DNA of 64,000 nt from NCBI RefSeq assembly GCF_902168135.1, contig NZ_CABHOL010000022.1, positions 1-64,000 of the forward strand, given 5' to 3'. Positions 54,801 to 62,424 of this stretch are shown here, piece by piece. Every line of letters starts with the position of its first letter. The first letter of the stretch is position 1. The notes under the pieces are model-generated. The model was given only the letters and a program-made list of their open reading frames with translations. It was not told where the DNA came from and did not search any database. Source of the stretch: an uncultured Fluviicola sp. GTDB lineage: Bacteria; Bacteroidota; Bacteroidia; Flavobacteriales_D; Crocinitomicaceae. Both the position numbers and the translations under genes were made by a program.

Positions 54801-54933
54801 TTCCCGAAGCACAAATAGATGTATTGGTGTTACACTGTGCATTTGCGGATTGAGTTCCGGTTGTTAGAAGGAAAAAAATAAAAAAGGAAAAAGGGAAGAG
54901 GAGAGTAACGAGTAGTGATTTAATGTATTTCAT
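51817..54933 (-). CDS. Large secreted repeat protein with PKD domain and gliding-motility-associated (type B T9SS) C-terminal domain
   Basis: Five ~74-aa repeats, 'YSWDFGDGATSNLFNPSHTY', 'YYVPNTFTPDGDEFNNVFAPVFTSGFDPYNYTLTIYNRWGETLFES'. Confidence 0.92.
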   Translation of the reverse strand: MKYIKSLLVTLLFPFSFFIFFLLTTGTQSANAQCNTNTSICASGTAGPFTFVNPGPVVSSCLDFFGPNMGYIILHITTSGPLNMLIDGNSNSGFLDVAVFNIPNGQSPCTAIQNPINEIGCNYASSSSGCNQFGTSFPCSASVPAPMVTAGQEIMILVENWSGSSSNFTLSLSPTGAQSGPPNPAITPAGPFCVTSGTTQLIAADMGGTWSGPGVSSSGVFNPASAGIGTHTINYSVGVAPCNASSSTTITVNSATVTPPAAQTICTGGSATLTASGAGTYTWSPSTGLSSTTGATVTASPATTTTYTVTGTTAGCTSNATVTVTVAPLTVGVTPSTTICSGASTTLTASGATNYTWSPTTGLSAATGATVTANPTTTTTYTVTGTNGSCSATATTTVTVTPLNLTVSPNASICNGASTTLTASGATNYSWSPATGLSASTGASVTASPATTTTYTVTGTNGSCSSTQTVTVTVTPLALTVSPNASICNGGSTILTAGGATNYSWSPSTGLSSTTGASVTANPTTTTTYTVSGTSGSCTASLPVTVTVTPVVVSVSPNTSICNGASTTLTASGATNYSWSPSAGLSSTTGTTVTANPTVTTTYTVTGTTGSCSANASMTLTVNPVPTVTATNNGPLCEGSTMQLQATSLPGTSYSWSGPNGFSANTQNVSNTATISAGGTYTVTTTLNGCTSSATTNVIVNSGQVPVITAAGPFCEAGTNEILYASIAGGTWAGNGIVNAGTGEFSPSQAGAGSHTISYTVSGGCATPGTTTIVVNPMPVVQISTQQSTGCAPFTASIIDESIPSGSVTWNFGDGSSNSNQPDSVTHTFNGAGCYDITVTSTSQSGCSTTTSFPGFICALPNADAQFSVNNPVHGLMNPEFHTFNTSSNASAYSWDFGDGATSNLFNPSHTYTEEAGNYVITLVANNAGNCPDTARLSVTIQEELVYYVPNTFTPDGDEFNNVFAPVFTSGFDPYNYTLTIYNRWGETLFESNDTQYGWDGTYNGELCTAGIYTWTVRFKSSGNDKKNTKTGHIHLLR
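53065..54175 (-). repeat. Intragenic tandem array: 5 units of 222 bp (approximate ends)
   Basis: Equivalent positions at 53249, 53471, 53693, 53915, 54137 (exact 222-bp spacing). Confidence 0.9.
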
Positions 54934-55354
54934 AGCCGTTGTATCCAAAATGTGAAACTAATTCGTTGATGATTACAGGTGTAAGCTGCTCATTGCAGTT
55001 GATGCGCACGGAAGTGAAGTCATCACTGAAATCAATGACATTTACATAGGAGTAGTGCGATTTTAAACGAAGATTTACCTTTTCTTCTCTTTGAGAATCA
55101 CCTAACGGACGGTAAGAAACAAAAGTGAAAGTAAAATTGTCCGGTTGATGTATGATACATGAAGGGTTATTTCCCGATTGATGAAGCAGCATGTCAACTT
55201 CAGAAGTAGACTGACCATTGGAGATCAATTGGGAACGAACCGAGTTCAAAGAATCAACGACGGATTGAGTTTGACCGAATGTTATAGTTGAAAAAACCAT
55301 AAGCGAAACGGAAAGAACATAGCGCAGCAGCTCTGCTTTAGTGTAGTAATACAT
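54920..55354 (-). CDS. Small secreted hypothetical protein coupled to the downstream type B T9SS protein
   Basis: 144 aa with signal peptide; 3' end overlaps next ATG by 14 nt. Confidence 0.65.
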   Translation of the reverse strand: MYYYTKAELLRYVLSVSLMVFSTITFGQTQSVVDSLNSVRSQLISNGQSTSEVDMLLHQSGNNPSCIIHQPDNFTFTFVSYRPLGDSQREEKVNLRLKSHYSYVNVIDFSDDFTSVRINCNEQLTPVIINELVSHFGYNGYEIH

Positions 55355-55423
55355 TATAAATTAGTTTCGTGTTCGAATATAGAACGAAACAATTGATTAG
55401 TGGTTGCCTAAATTGTTAATTAA

Positions 55424-55451
55424 AAAAGCGTGTTATTGTTAACACGCTTTT
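55424..55451 (-). terminator. Hairpin terminator downstream of TonB receptor gene
   Basis: aaaagcgtgtt-attgtt-aacacgctttt. Confidence 0.8.
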
Positions 55452-55462
55452 CGAAAATAAGG

Positions 55463-57805
55463 TTAGAATTTATAACTGACCCCTAAACTCGGAAGGAAAG
55501 GGAATTGATAGATCTTTGAATTGGTAACACGGTTTACATAGAAAATATTCTTTCTGTTGTATGCATTGGTTACTGCGGCAATGATTTCAAGCTCTGTTTT
55601 GTTTTTGAACTTAAACTGCTTTTTCACGGTGATATCTAATCGGTGATAAGTTGGAAGCCTTTTGGAGTTGAATTCTCCTAATAATACTCCAACACTGTTT
55701 GAGTTGCTTGTTGTGAAATCCGTTGTTACTCCATCTGTGAAAGATTCTGTTTGGTAATACCCTGAAGTTGGAGTGAATGGAAGTCCGGAACCAAAATTCC
55801 AGCGTACATTCAATTCCAGGTCTTTTTTCTTGCCGAAAGCATAAGATGCAACAAGGTTTACGTTGTGTCTTCTGTCAAATACCGGTGCATAAGTAACGAA
55901 TCCATCCCATCTGGTTGATTTACCGTAGGAATAAACTCCCCACAAGAACAATCTGTTCAATGTGTATTTCAGTAATACATCAACACCGTATGATTTTCCG
56001 CTTTCAATCAGGAAGTCCTTTTTGTAAACATCGTCTTCTTTCGAGAAATCAGAAATGTCTTCGTACAGTTTATTCACATTGATGTTACTTAACTGAGGGA
56101 AATATTTAAAATACCCTTCGATGTTCAGCATCAGGTTTTTAGCCAGGTCAAATTCCGTTCCTGCAATAGCATGCCAGGAATATTGGATTCCGTTTTTAGG
56201 ATTTTTCTCTTTTCCGCTTTCTGTAATGAAGTTTTGCTGAACGTTAGACGGAGCACTTAAGAGACCGTTAAACAAGTTCACGATATCCCTGTCTGAAGAA
56301 GCTGTTGTAAAGTTTTGTGAGTAACGTCCTCCGGATAATTTCACGCGGAAGAAATCAGTTGCGTTGTATTTAATACCCAAACGCGGTTCTAAGGAAATGG
56401 TGCTCAGACTCGCATAAGCCTGAACTCGTAATCCCGGTTGAACAACAAAGCGTTTGGTAACAAACTTATAGTTTGCATAAGCTCCGATCTCCACAGTGTT
56501 GTTTTCATCCTGGATTTTAGAAGCGATTTCATTATAAGTTAAGTAATCCGTTTTGAAGATATTGATCCCGATACCATAATCGATCTGGCCTTCGTTTTTC
56601 AGGAAGTAAGAGAAATCAAACCCAAGATCTGTTCCGAAAATGGAGCTGGTACGAGGTTGTGTACCTACTTCATTAAAGTTGGTTTTGTAGCTTGATGCTG
56701 TTAAATGTCCTTTGATAAAAGTTTTACCACCTCCCGGTAATAGAATCCATGATAATCCTCCTCCGGCCTGCTGGAAATCCAAAGCAGCAGATTCGTTGTA
56801 ATTTACTTTGTCTGTATTGCTGAATCCGAACACAGAAACTTTAGATCCCTGGCCTGTTGCGAAAGTCAGTTTTCCGTATAAGTCTGTAAAGTTGTATGGC
56901 AATCCGTTTCCGCTATTTACTCCACGGTATAAATCTTTGGAAGTATAATCCAGCAAGGAATGTTTTGCAGAGAAAATAAAAGATCCGGCTCCCGGTCTTC
57001 CTTCTTTGGCGCGGTACATTGGCCCTTCTACAACCAGTTTTGCAAGGAATGGAGATACGGAAACTTTTCCACCGAAATTCTTTTTATTTCCGTCACGGTA
57101 AGTAATATCCATAACAGATGAAATTCTTCCACCGTATTTTGAATCGAATCCTCCGGTATAAATGTCTACGTTCTTAACGAGTTCTGTCTCAAAAATAGAG
57201 AAGAAACCAATGGAGTGGAAAGGATTGTAAATAGTCATACCATCCAGTAATATTTTGTTTTGGATAGGCGTTCCACCCCGAACGTATAATTGTCCTCCCT
57301 GGTCACCTGTTGTAACAACTCCGGGAGTTACAGAGAAAGCAGCCGTAATATCATTTTCAGCCCCTACAGACGGGATTCTTTCCAATCCTTTCTTGTCTAA
57401 TTTGATTACAGACATCAGGACTTCTGTGGTTTTTGCTTTTGTTTCGGCAGAGATTTCAACCTCACCGATATCTGTCGCATCTTCTTCCAATAATTCAATT
57501 CTTAACTCGGTAATACCTCCTTTGGTGCTTACGACAATCTCTTTATTGTATTCTTTAAAGTCTGCCGATTGTACTTTTAAAAGATAAGTACCGATCGGAA
57601 CTTTAGGAATACTGAAGAAACCATTTACATCAGCGGCCGCCCCCAGGATAGACTGTGTCTTTTCAGTAGGGATCAATATTACTTTTTCAAACGGTACAAC
57701 TTCACTGTTTACGTTGTTGAATAAAAACCCGCGAACGGTATGGTCCTGGGAAAAAGAAATGATTGAAACGGTTAAGAATGCAAATAAGGAGAGTATTTGT
57801 TTCAT
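55463..57805 (-). CDS. TonB-dependent receptor with carboxypeptidase-like regulatory domain
   Basis: 'VRGFLFNNVNSEVVPFEKVILIPTEKT', 'TPGVVTTGDQGGQLYVRGGTPIQNKILLDGMTIYNPFH', C-term 'PFLPSLGVSYKF'. Confidence 0.92.
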   Translation of the reverse strand: MKQILSLFAFLTVSIISFSQDHTVRGFLFNNVNSEVVPFEKVILIPTEKTQSILGAAADVNGFFSIPKVPIGTYLLKVQSADFKEYNKEIVVSTKGGITELRIELLEEDATDIGEVEISAETKAKTTEVLMSVIKLDKKGLERIPSVGAENDITAAFSVTPGVVTTGDQGGQLYVRGGTPIQNKILLDGMTIYNPFHSIGFFSIFETELVKNVDIYTGGFDSKYGGRISSVMDITYRDGNKKNFGGKVSVSPFLAKLVVEGPMYRAKEGRPGAGSFIFSAKHSLLDYTSKDLYRGVNSGNGLPYNFTDLYGKLTFATGQGSKVSVFGFSNTDKVNYNESAALDFQQAGGGLSWILLPGGGKTFIKGHLTASSYKTNFNEVGTQPRTSSIFGTDLGFDFSYFLKNEGQIDYGIGINIFKTDYLTYNEIASKIQDENNTVEIGAYANYKFVTKRFVVQPGLRVQAYASLSTISLEPRLGIKYNATDFFRVKLSGGRYSQNFTTASSDRDIVNLFNGLLSAPSNVQQNFITESGKEKNPKNGIQYSWHAIAGTEFDLAKNLMLNIEGYFKYFPQLSNINVNKLYEDISDFSKEDDVYKKDFLIESGKSYGVDVLLKYTLNRLFLWGVYSYGKSTRWDGFVTYAPVFDRRHNVNLVASYAFGKKKDLELNVRWNFGSGLPFTPTSGYYQTESFTDGVTTDFTTSNSNSVGVLLGEFNSKRLPTYHRLDITVKKQFKFKNKTELEIIAAVTNAYNRKNIFYVNRVTNSKIYQFPFLPSLGVSYKF

Positions 57806-57995
57806 ATGTTTTATCCTGATTTTAAAGAAGTTTCCGAAGTTACATAATTAACACTAATTAACGAGTGAAAATTCCGAAAAATGATTAAACGTGCAGATTA
57901 TTGATTAAACGGCTTTTAAATCAAATTATCAATGATGATGCTTCAATTATCAAGATGGTTTCTTGCTTGATAATTGATAACTTGATCATTAATAA

Positions 57996-58799
57996 TTAAC
58001 TCTTGCGAAGCAAGAGTTTGGCTTTATCCCAATAAACATCCATTTCCTCCAGTGACATTTCAGTCATGTTTTTAGCATCCTGAGCTATCATTTCTTCCAT
58101 TTTCTGGAAGCGGGACTTGAATTTGCGATTGGTCGATTCCAATGCATCTTCCGGGTTGACATTGATGAATCGGGCATAGTTTACAAGAGAGAATATTACG
58201 TCCCCGAACTCGTCTTCGATCTTTTCCGGATCCATCGTCTGTTGTGCTTCATGCAATTCTGAAAATTCTTCGATTACTTTGTTTTTAACATCTTCAATAT
58301 CCGACCATTCAAAACCGATTCCTTTCACTTTTTCCTGGATGCGCATAGCTTTGATTAAAGCGGGAAGGGTATTCGGAACACCTTCCAGTACCGATTTTTT
58401 TCCTTCCTGTAATTTGATCTTTTCCCAGTTAGCCTTTACTTCTTCTTCCGAATCAGCTTTTACGTCTCCGTATATGTGCGGATGCCTGTGGATCAGCTTG
58501 TCACAAATCCCGTTAAGCACACTCGTTACATCAAAAGCTCCCAGTTCAGACCCGATTTTGGAATAGAAAACCATATGCAGGAACAGGTCGCCCAGTTCTC
58601 CCTGGATACCTGCCAGGTCGTTTGCCTGGATGGCATCTGCCAATTCATATGTTTCTTCAATGGTCAAATGCCGCAGCGATTGGATTGTTTGCTTTTTATC
58701 CCACGGACATTTCTCACGCAGATCGTCCATAATATTTAATAAGCGGGCAAAAGCTTCCAGTCTTGGGACTTGCTTTAAATTATTATTAGCTAATTCCAT
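57996..58799 (-). CDS. mazG: Nucleoside triphosphate pyrophosphohydrolase MazG
   Basis: 'CPWDKKQTIQSLRHLTIEETYELADAI', 'EFGDVIFSLVNYARFINVNPEDALESTNRKFKSRF'; ATG 58799. Confidence 0.94.
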   Translation of the reverse strand: MELANNNLKQVPRLEAFARLLNIMDDLREKCPWDKKQTIQSLRHLTIEETYELADAIQANDLAGIQGELGDLFLHMVFYSKIGSELGAFDVTSVLNGICDKLIHRHPHIYGDVKADSEEEVKANWEKIKLQEGKKSVLEGVPNTLPALIKAMRIQEKVKGIGFEWSDIEDVKNKVIEEFSELHEAQQTMDPEKIEDEFGDVIFSLVNYARFINVNPEDALESTNRKFKSRFQKMEEMIAQDAKNMTEMSLEEMDVYWDKAKLLLRKS

Positions 58800-58803
58800 A
58801 CTG

Positions 58804-58811
58804 CAAATGTA
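58804..58811 (-). promoter_or_regulatory. -7 box for mazG
   Basis: minus strand TACATTTG, 4 nt before ATG. Confidence 0.55.
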
Positions 58812-58827
58812 CATAGAACAAAATTTG

Positions 58828-58835
58828 TAATTTTG
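58828..58835 (+). promoter_or_regulatory. -7 box for PagL-like gene
   Basis: TAATTTTG, 4 nt before ATG. Confidence 0.55.
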
Positions 58836-58839
58836 GATT

Positions 58840-59946
58840 ATGAAAATTGCCTTGCTGTTTTTTTTACTGCCTGTTATCTGCTATTCCCAGGAAAGCCGGA
58901 TGGATGATTGGGCTTTCACATTGAAAGGAAAGTCTGGTTTTTTAGCTGCACACCGGGGTACTATGGGGCATCTTGCCAAAGACCGTTTGTTTGCCGGTGA
59001 ACTTTCTTTCAGCAAACGAATGAGATCCCAGAACTGGAGCGAAGAATACAAAAATCCTTATACGGGAGTAACGCTTTACGGATCGAACTTAGGGAATAAG
59101 GAAATTTTAGGCTATGGCTTTGGTGCGTACGGATTTATCGAGTTCCCTTGGTCGAGAAGCGAGAAACATGTTTTTACCTGTAAACTTGGAGCCGGTTTAG
59201 GCGGAGTAACAAAGGTTTACGATGTGACTAAAAATCCGAAAAATGTGCCGATGAGTACTTATTTGAATGCGGTTATCTGCCTGGGACTCCAGGGAAGATG
59301 GTATATAAAACCTCAACATGCATTGTTCTATAGTCTCGATATGACCCACTTTTCAAACGGATCAAGCAAAGTGCCTAATTTAGGAGTGAATATGCCCTTT
59401 ATAGGACTGGGATATGAGTATACCTTTAAGAAGAAAGAGTATACCGGTCTTGAATTGACCCAATTCGAACGGGTGCCGTTTTTTAAGAGCTGGAATGTTT
59501 CGATTGTGGGGATTGTTTCCGATAAACAGATTTTCCCTACGGGAGGAAGGCGCTATCCGGTTTATGCTCTGAGTGGAATGCTTTACAAACAGTTTAAACC
59601 GAAAGTGGGAATGGAAATTGCTTTGGATATCATTTCGAAACAGTCCATTACCTATTACAGGGAATATATTCCTAAAACACAATGGGATATTTTACAGGTA
59701 GGGGGATTCTTAGGATACAATATTCCATTGGATAAGTTTCGTTTTGTTATTGGAATGGGGGCGTACATCAAAGATCGTTACCAGCCTGATGCTATGTTCT
59801 ACCACCGGGTGGGAATGCGTTATCAATGCAAAAACGGATTATTGCTAAACCTGGTTCTGAAATCCCATTGGGCTAAAGCAGATTATATTGAATATGGTGT
59901 AGGATACACCTTTAATTATAAAACAAGATATCATGCGAAGAAGTAG
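58840..59946 (+). CDS. Acyloxyacyl hydrolase / PagL-like lipid A deacylase family protein
   Basis: Barrel protein with 'DMTHFSNGSSKVPNLGVN' resembling the PagL His-Ser-Asn segment. Confidence 0.75.
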   Translation: MKIALLFFLLPVICYSQESRMDDWAFTLKGKSGFLAAHRGTMGHLAKDRLFAGELSFSKRMRSQNWSEEYKNPYTGVTLYGSNLGNKEILGYGFGAYGFIEFPWSRSEKHVFTCKLGAGLGGVTKVYDVTKNPKNVPMSTYLNAVICLGLQGRWYIKPQHALFYSLDMTHFSNGSSKVPNLGVNMPFIGLGYEYTFKKKEYTGLELTQFERVPFFKSWNVSIVGIVSDKQIFPTGGRRYPVYALSGMLYKQFKPKVGMEIALDIISKQSITYYREYIPKTQWDILQVGGFLGYNIPLDKFRFVIGMGAYIKDRYQPDAMFYHRVGMRYQCKNGLLLNLVLKSHWAKADYIEYGVGYTFNYKTRYHAKK

Positions 59947-60676
59947 TTTGGTGCTTTTAATGGTAATGGGTTTTCTCGCTTTCTCTTGTAAAAAGCCTGA
60001 AAACAGAACTTGTTTCAAGTTTTTGGGATCGGAAACTACCAAAGAGATTTCATTGGCATCATTTGACCGCCTGGATTTGAGAGAGCATGTGGAATACGTA
60101 CTTATCCAGGATTCATTGGATAAAGTAGTTTTGAAAGGTGGTAAAAACCTGTTGAACCTGATAGAAACCAGGGTTGAGAACGGGGCTTTGATCATTGAGA
60201 ATAAGAATCGTTGCGGTTTCCTGAGAGATGCGAAAAAGGTAGTGGTTGCTGAGATCCATTTCACCAAACTGATTAATGTAAGGTTTATTGGAACGGAGCC
60301 TCTGAAAAGCCAGGGAAGTATTTATACGGATTACTTCACGTTTTACAGCAGGGATGGGGCAGGTGATGTTGAGTTGAATATCCACGCCATTCAACTCGAT
60401 GCAGAGGCTAATCACGGGTGGTGTAATTTTACTTTTACCGGCGTTGTGCAAAAAGCCCGCATTTGTGCAAAAAGCAATAGTTACTGTGATGTAAGTGGAC
60501 TGACAGTTACGGATTCTATTTATGTTGCTTCGGAAACTGTAGGAGATATTAAGATCAATGCTGATAACCTGGTGATTCATGGATACATTACTGAATCCGG
60601 GAATATCCTGTATAAAGGAACTCCGCTGGGGCAGGATGTACTGATCAATGGCACCGGTTCGGTGAAACCATTATAA
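59933..60676 (+). CDS. DUF2807 / head-GIN domain lipoprotein
   Basis: Lipobox 'GFLAFSC', repeated short beta segments; 14-nt overlap with preceding gene. Confidence 0.72.
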   Translation: MRRSSLVLLMVMGFLAFSCKKPENRTCFKFLGSETTKEISLASFDRLDLREHVEYVLIQDSLDKVVLKGGKNLLNLIETRVENGALIIENKNRCGFLRDAKKVVVAEIHFTKLINVRFIGTEPLKSQGSIYTDYFTFYSRDGAGDVELNIHAIQLDAEANHGWCNFTFTGVVQKARICAKSNSYCDVSGLTVTDSIYVASETVGDIKINADNLVIHGYITESGNILYKGTPLGQDVLINGTGSVKPL

Positions 60677-60701
60677 AGTGGGTATGCGATGCATTGAAAA
60701 A

Positions 60702-60729
60702 GTGGGGACGCGATGCTTCGCGTCCCTAC
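60702..60729. repeat. Palindromic element (dispersed palindrome family)
   Basis: gtggggacgcgatgcttcgcgtccctac. Confidence 0.83.
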
Positions 60730-60737
60730 AGGAAAAT

Positions 60738-60775
60738 AAAAAATGCCCTGACATTTATCGTCAGGGCATTTTTTA
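60738..60775. terminator. Bidirectional terminator between convergent genes
   Basis: aaaaaatgccctgac-atttatc-gtcagggcatttttt. Confidence 0.9.
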
Positions 60776-61435
60776 TTTTCCTCTTTTCAATTGCATCAGC
60801 ACTTTAAAGGCTTTATCAACATGATCTTGTTTTACAATGATTGTAAACTCATTGGCAGTTGAAACGATCTCCACAATGTTCAGACCTTCCCAGGCCAAAT
60901 GTTTCAGGATGTAATAGTAAATACCATATACTTCCGAATTCACAGCAGGAAGTTTCACCGTAATGGAGGCCAAATCTCTTGTGTGAGACTTTAAACGCTC
61001 ATTGATCAGTAAGTTCTCCACGCGTGGTGAAATGCTTTGGGAGCAAATAACAGTTGTTTCAGTAACACCTCTGCAAATAGTATAGAAAATATCGGATTCC
61101 GAATTCACTAATTGAACCAGGTCGGCTTGCTTTAAGCGCAATGATTCTGTGTTTTCAAATGTAAAGTCTTCTAAGTTTGAGCGAACTAAGAAATCTCCTA
61201 ATTCACCGATGATGTTAGTGATTTTGATGTTAAGGCGGTGGTAAAGTCCCGGAGACATTCGTTTGATTGCCATGACAATCGCTCCTTCTTTTACTTCTTT
61301 TCCTAAAGCTTCTTCAATTTCCGGTTTGATCTTACGCGCAAGTGAAGAAATGTTAATCAGATCGTCTGTCATAGCTTCACGCAAAAACGGACTTCTTCCG
61401 ATTATTTCTTCTGTTATTTTTCCAATTGATAACAT
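60773..61435 (-). CDS. ACT-domain-like regulatory protein (aspartokinase ACT-like, no kinase domain)
   Basis: C-term 'LAWEGLNIVEIVSTANEFTIIVKQDHVDKAFKVLMQL'; no kinase region. Confidence 0.6.
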   Translation of the reverse strand: MLSIGKITEEIIGRSPFLREAMTDDLINISSLARKIKPEIEEALGKEVKEGAIVMAIKRMSPGLYHRLNIKITNIIGELGDFLVRSNLEDFTFENTESLRLKQADLVQLVNSESDIFYTICRGVTETTVICSQSISPRVENLLINERLKSHTRDLASITVKLPAVNSEVYGIYYYILKHLAWEGLNIVEIVSTANEFTIIVKQDHVDKAFKVLMQLKRGK

Positions 61436-61623
61436 AATTTGGTTTGAATTAATAGGTGTGCAAATTTAAACAAAACGTTCCAGAAACAACTGTAAAACTG
61501 TTAGAAATTATACAGAATGAATAAACTATTGTTTTCAATGAAGAAAACTTAATATTTGATGAATATTCTATTTCTGTAAGATTATGTAGTGATTAAATCC
61601 CTAAACTTTAGTTATAGTTAGTA

Positions 61624-62325
61624 TTATGCACGCGTATGATTTTTAACAAGATTCAGCACATATTCCAGTTGTTCTGTTTCGCTCATTTCTGAGTTGTCAA
61701 CGACCAATGCGTCTTTTGCCTGGGTAAGCGGACTGATTGCCCGGGTACTGTCAATACGGTCTCTGTGTTTTAAGTTCTCAAGGATTTCGTCGATGCTGTT
61801 TGTTTCCCCTTTTGCCTGTAATTCCAGGAACCGTCTTTTAGCGCGTATTTCCGGTTTGGCAGTGATAAAAAGTTTTAATTCTGCGTTGGGGAAAACAACT
61901 GTTCCGATGTCTCTTCCATCCATCACAACGCCTCCGTTTTTGCCAAGGTTCTGCTGTTGCTGTACCAAAAATTCTCTTACTTCTTTGATTGCGGCAACTT
62001 CACTCACGATATTGGCAACTTCCAATTGCCTGATGGCATCGGAAACGTCTTCGTCATTTAAAAGCACCGGTCTGTTTCCCTTGGTGTCCGGTTTCCCGAA
62101 TTGGATGCGGATGTGAGGAAGGCTGCTGACAACGCAGCTCAGGTTGATTTTATGTGCTCCAAGTGCACAGCCGTTCTTTAATGCATAGAGTGCAACGCAG
62201 CGATACATAGCTCCCGAGTCGATAAAAGTATAGTTCATTTTTTTTGCCAGCGCTTTTGCCAGTGTACTTTTACCGCAGGAAGAAAATCCGTCAATTGCGA
62301 TTGTAATGTGTTGCGTTGATTGCAT
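61624..62325 (-). CDS. cmk: Cytidylate kinase
   Basis: 'IAIDGFSSCGKSTLAKALAKKMNYTFIDSGAMYRCVALYAL', 'VVMDGRDIGTVVFPNAELKLFITA'. Confidence 0.96.
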   Translation of the reverse strand: MQSTQHITIAIDGFSSCGKSTLAKALAKKMNYTFIDSGAMYRCVALYALKNGCALGAHKINLSCVVSSLPHIRIQFGKPDTKGNRPVLLNDEDVSDAIRQLEVANIVSEVAAIKEVREFLVQQQQNLGKNGGVVMDGRDIGTVVFPNAELKLFITAKPEIRAKRRFLELQAKGETNSIDEILENLKHRDRIDSTRAISPLTQAKDALVVDNSEMSETEQLEYVLNLVKNHTRA

Positions 62326-62374
62326 AGTGCGAATTTAATTTAAATGGAAGAAACGGCAATTCATTTCAACAAAA

Positions 62375-62399
62375 AAGGGCTCGTCATTGACGAACCCTT
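62375..62399 (-). terminator. Rho-independent terminator for outer-membrane protein gene
   Basis: minus strand aagggttcgtc-aat-gacgagccctttttt. Confidence 0.8.
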
Positions 62400-62424
62400 C
62401 ATATTTTTTAGATGAACTCTAGTA

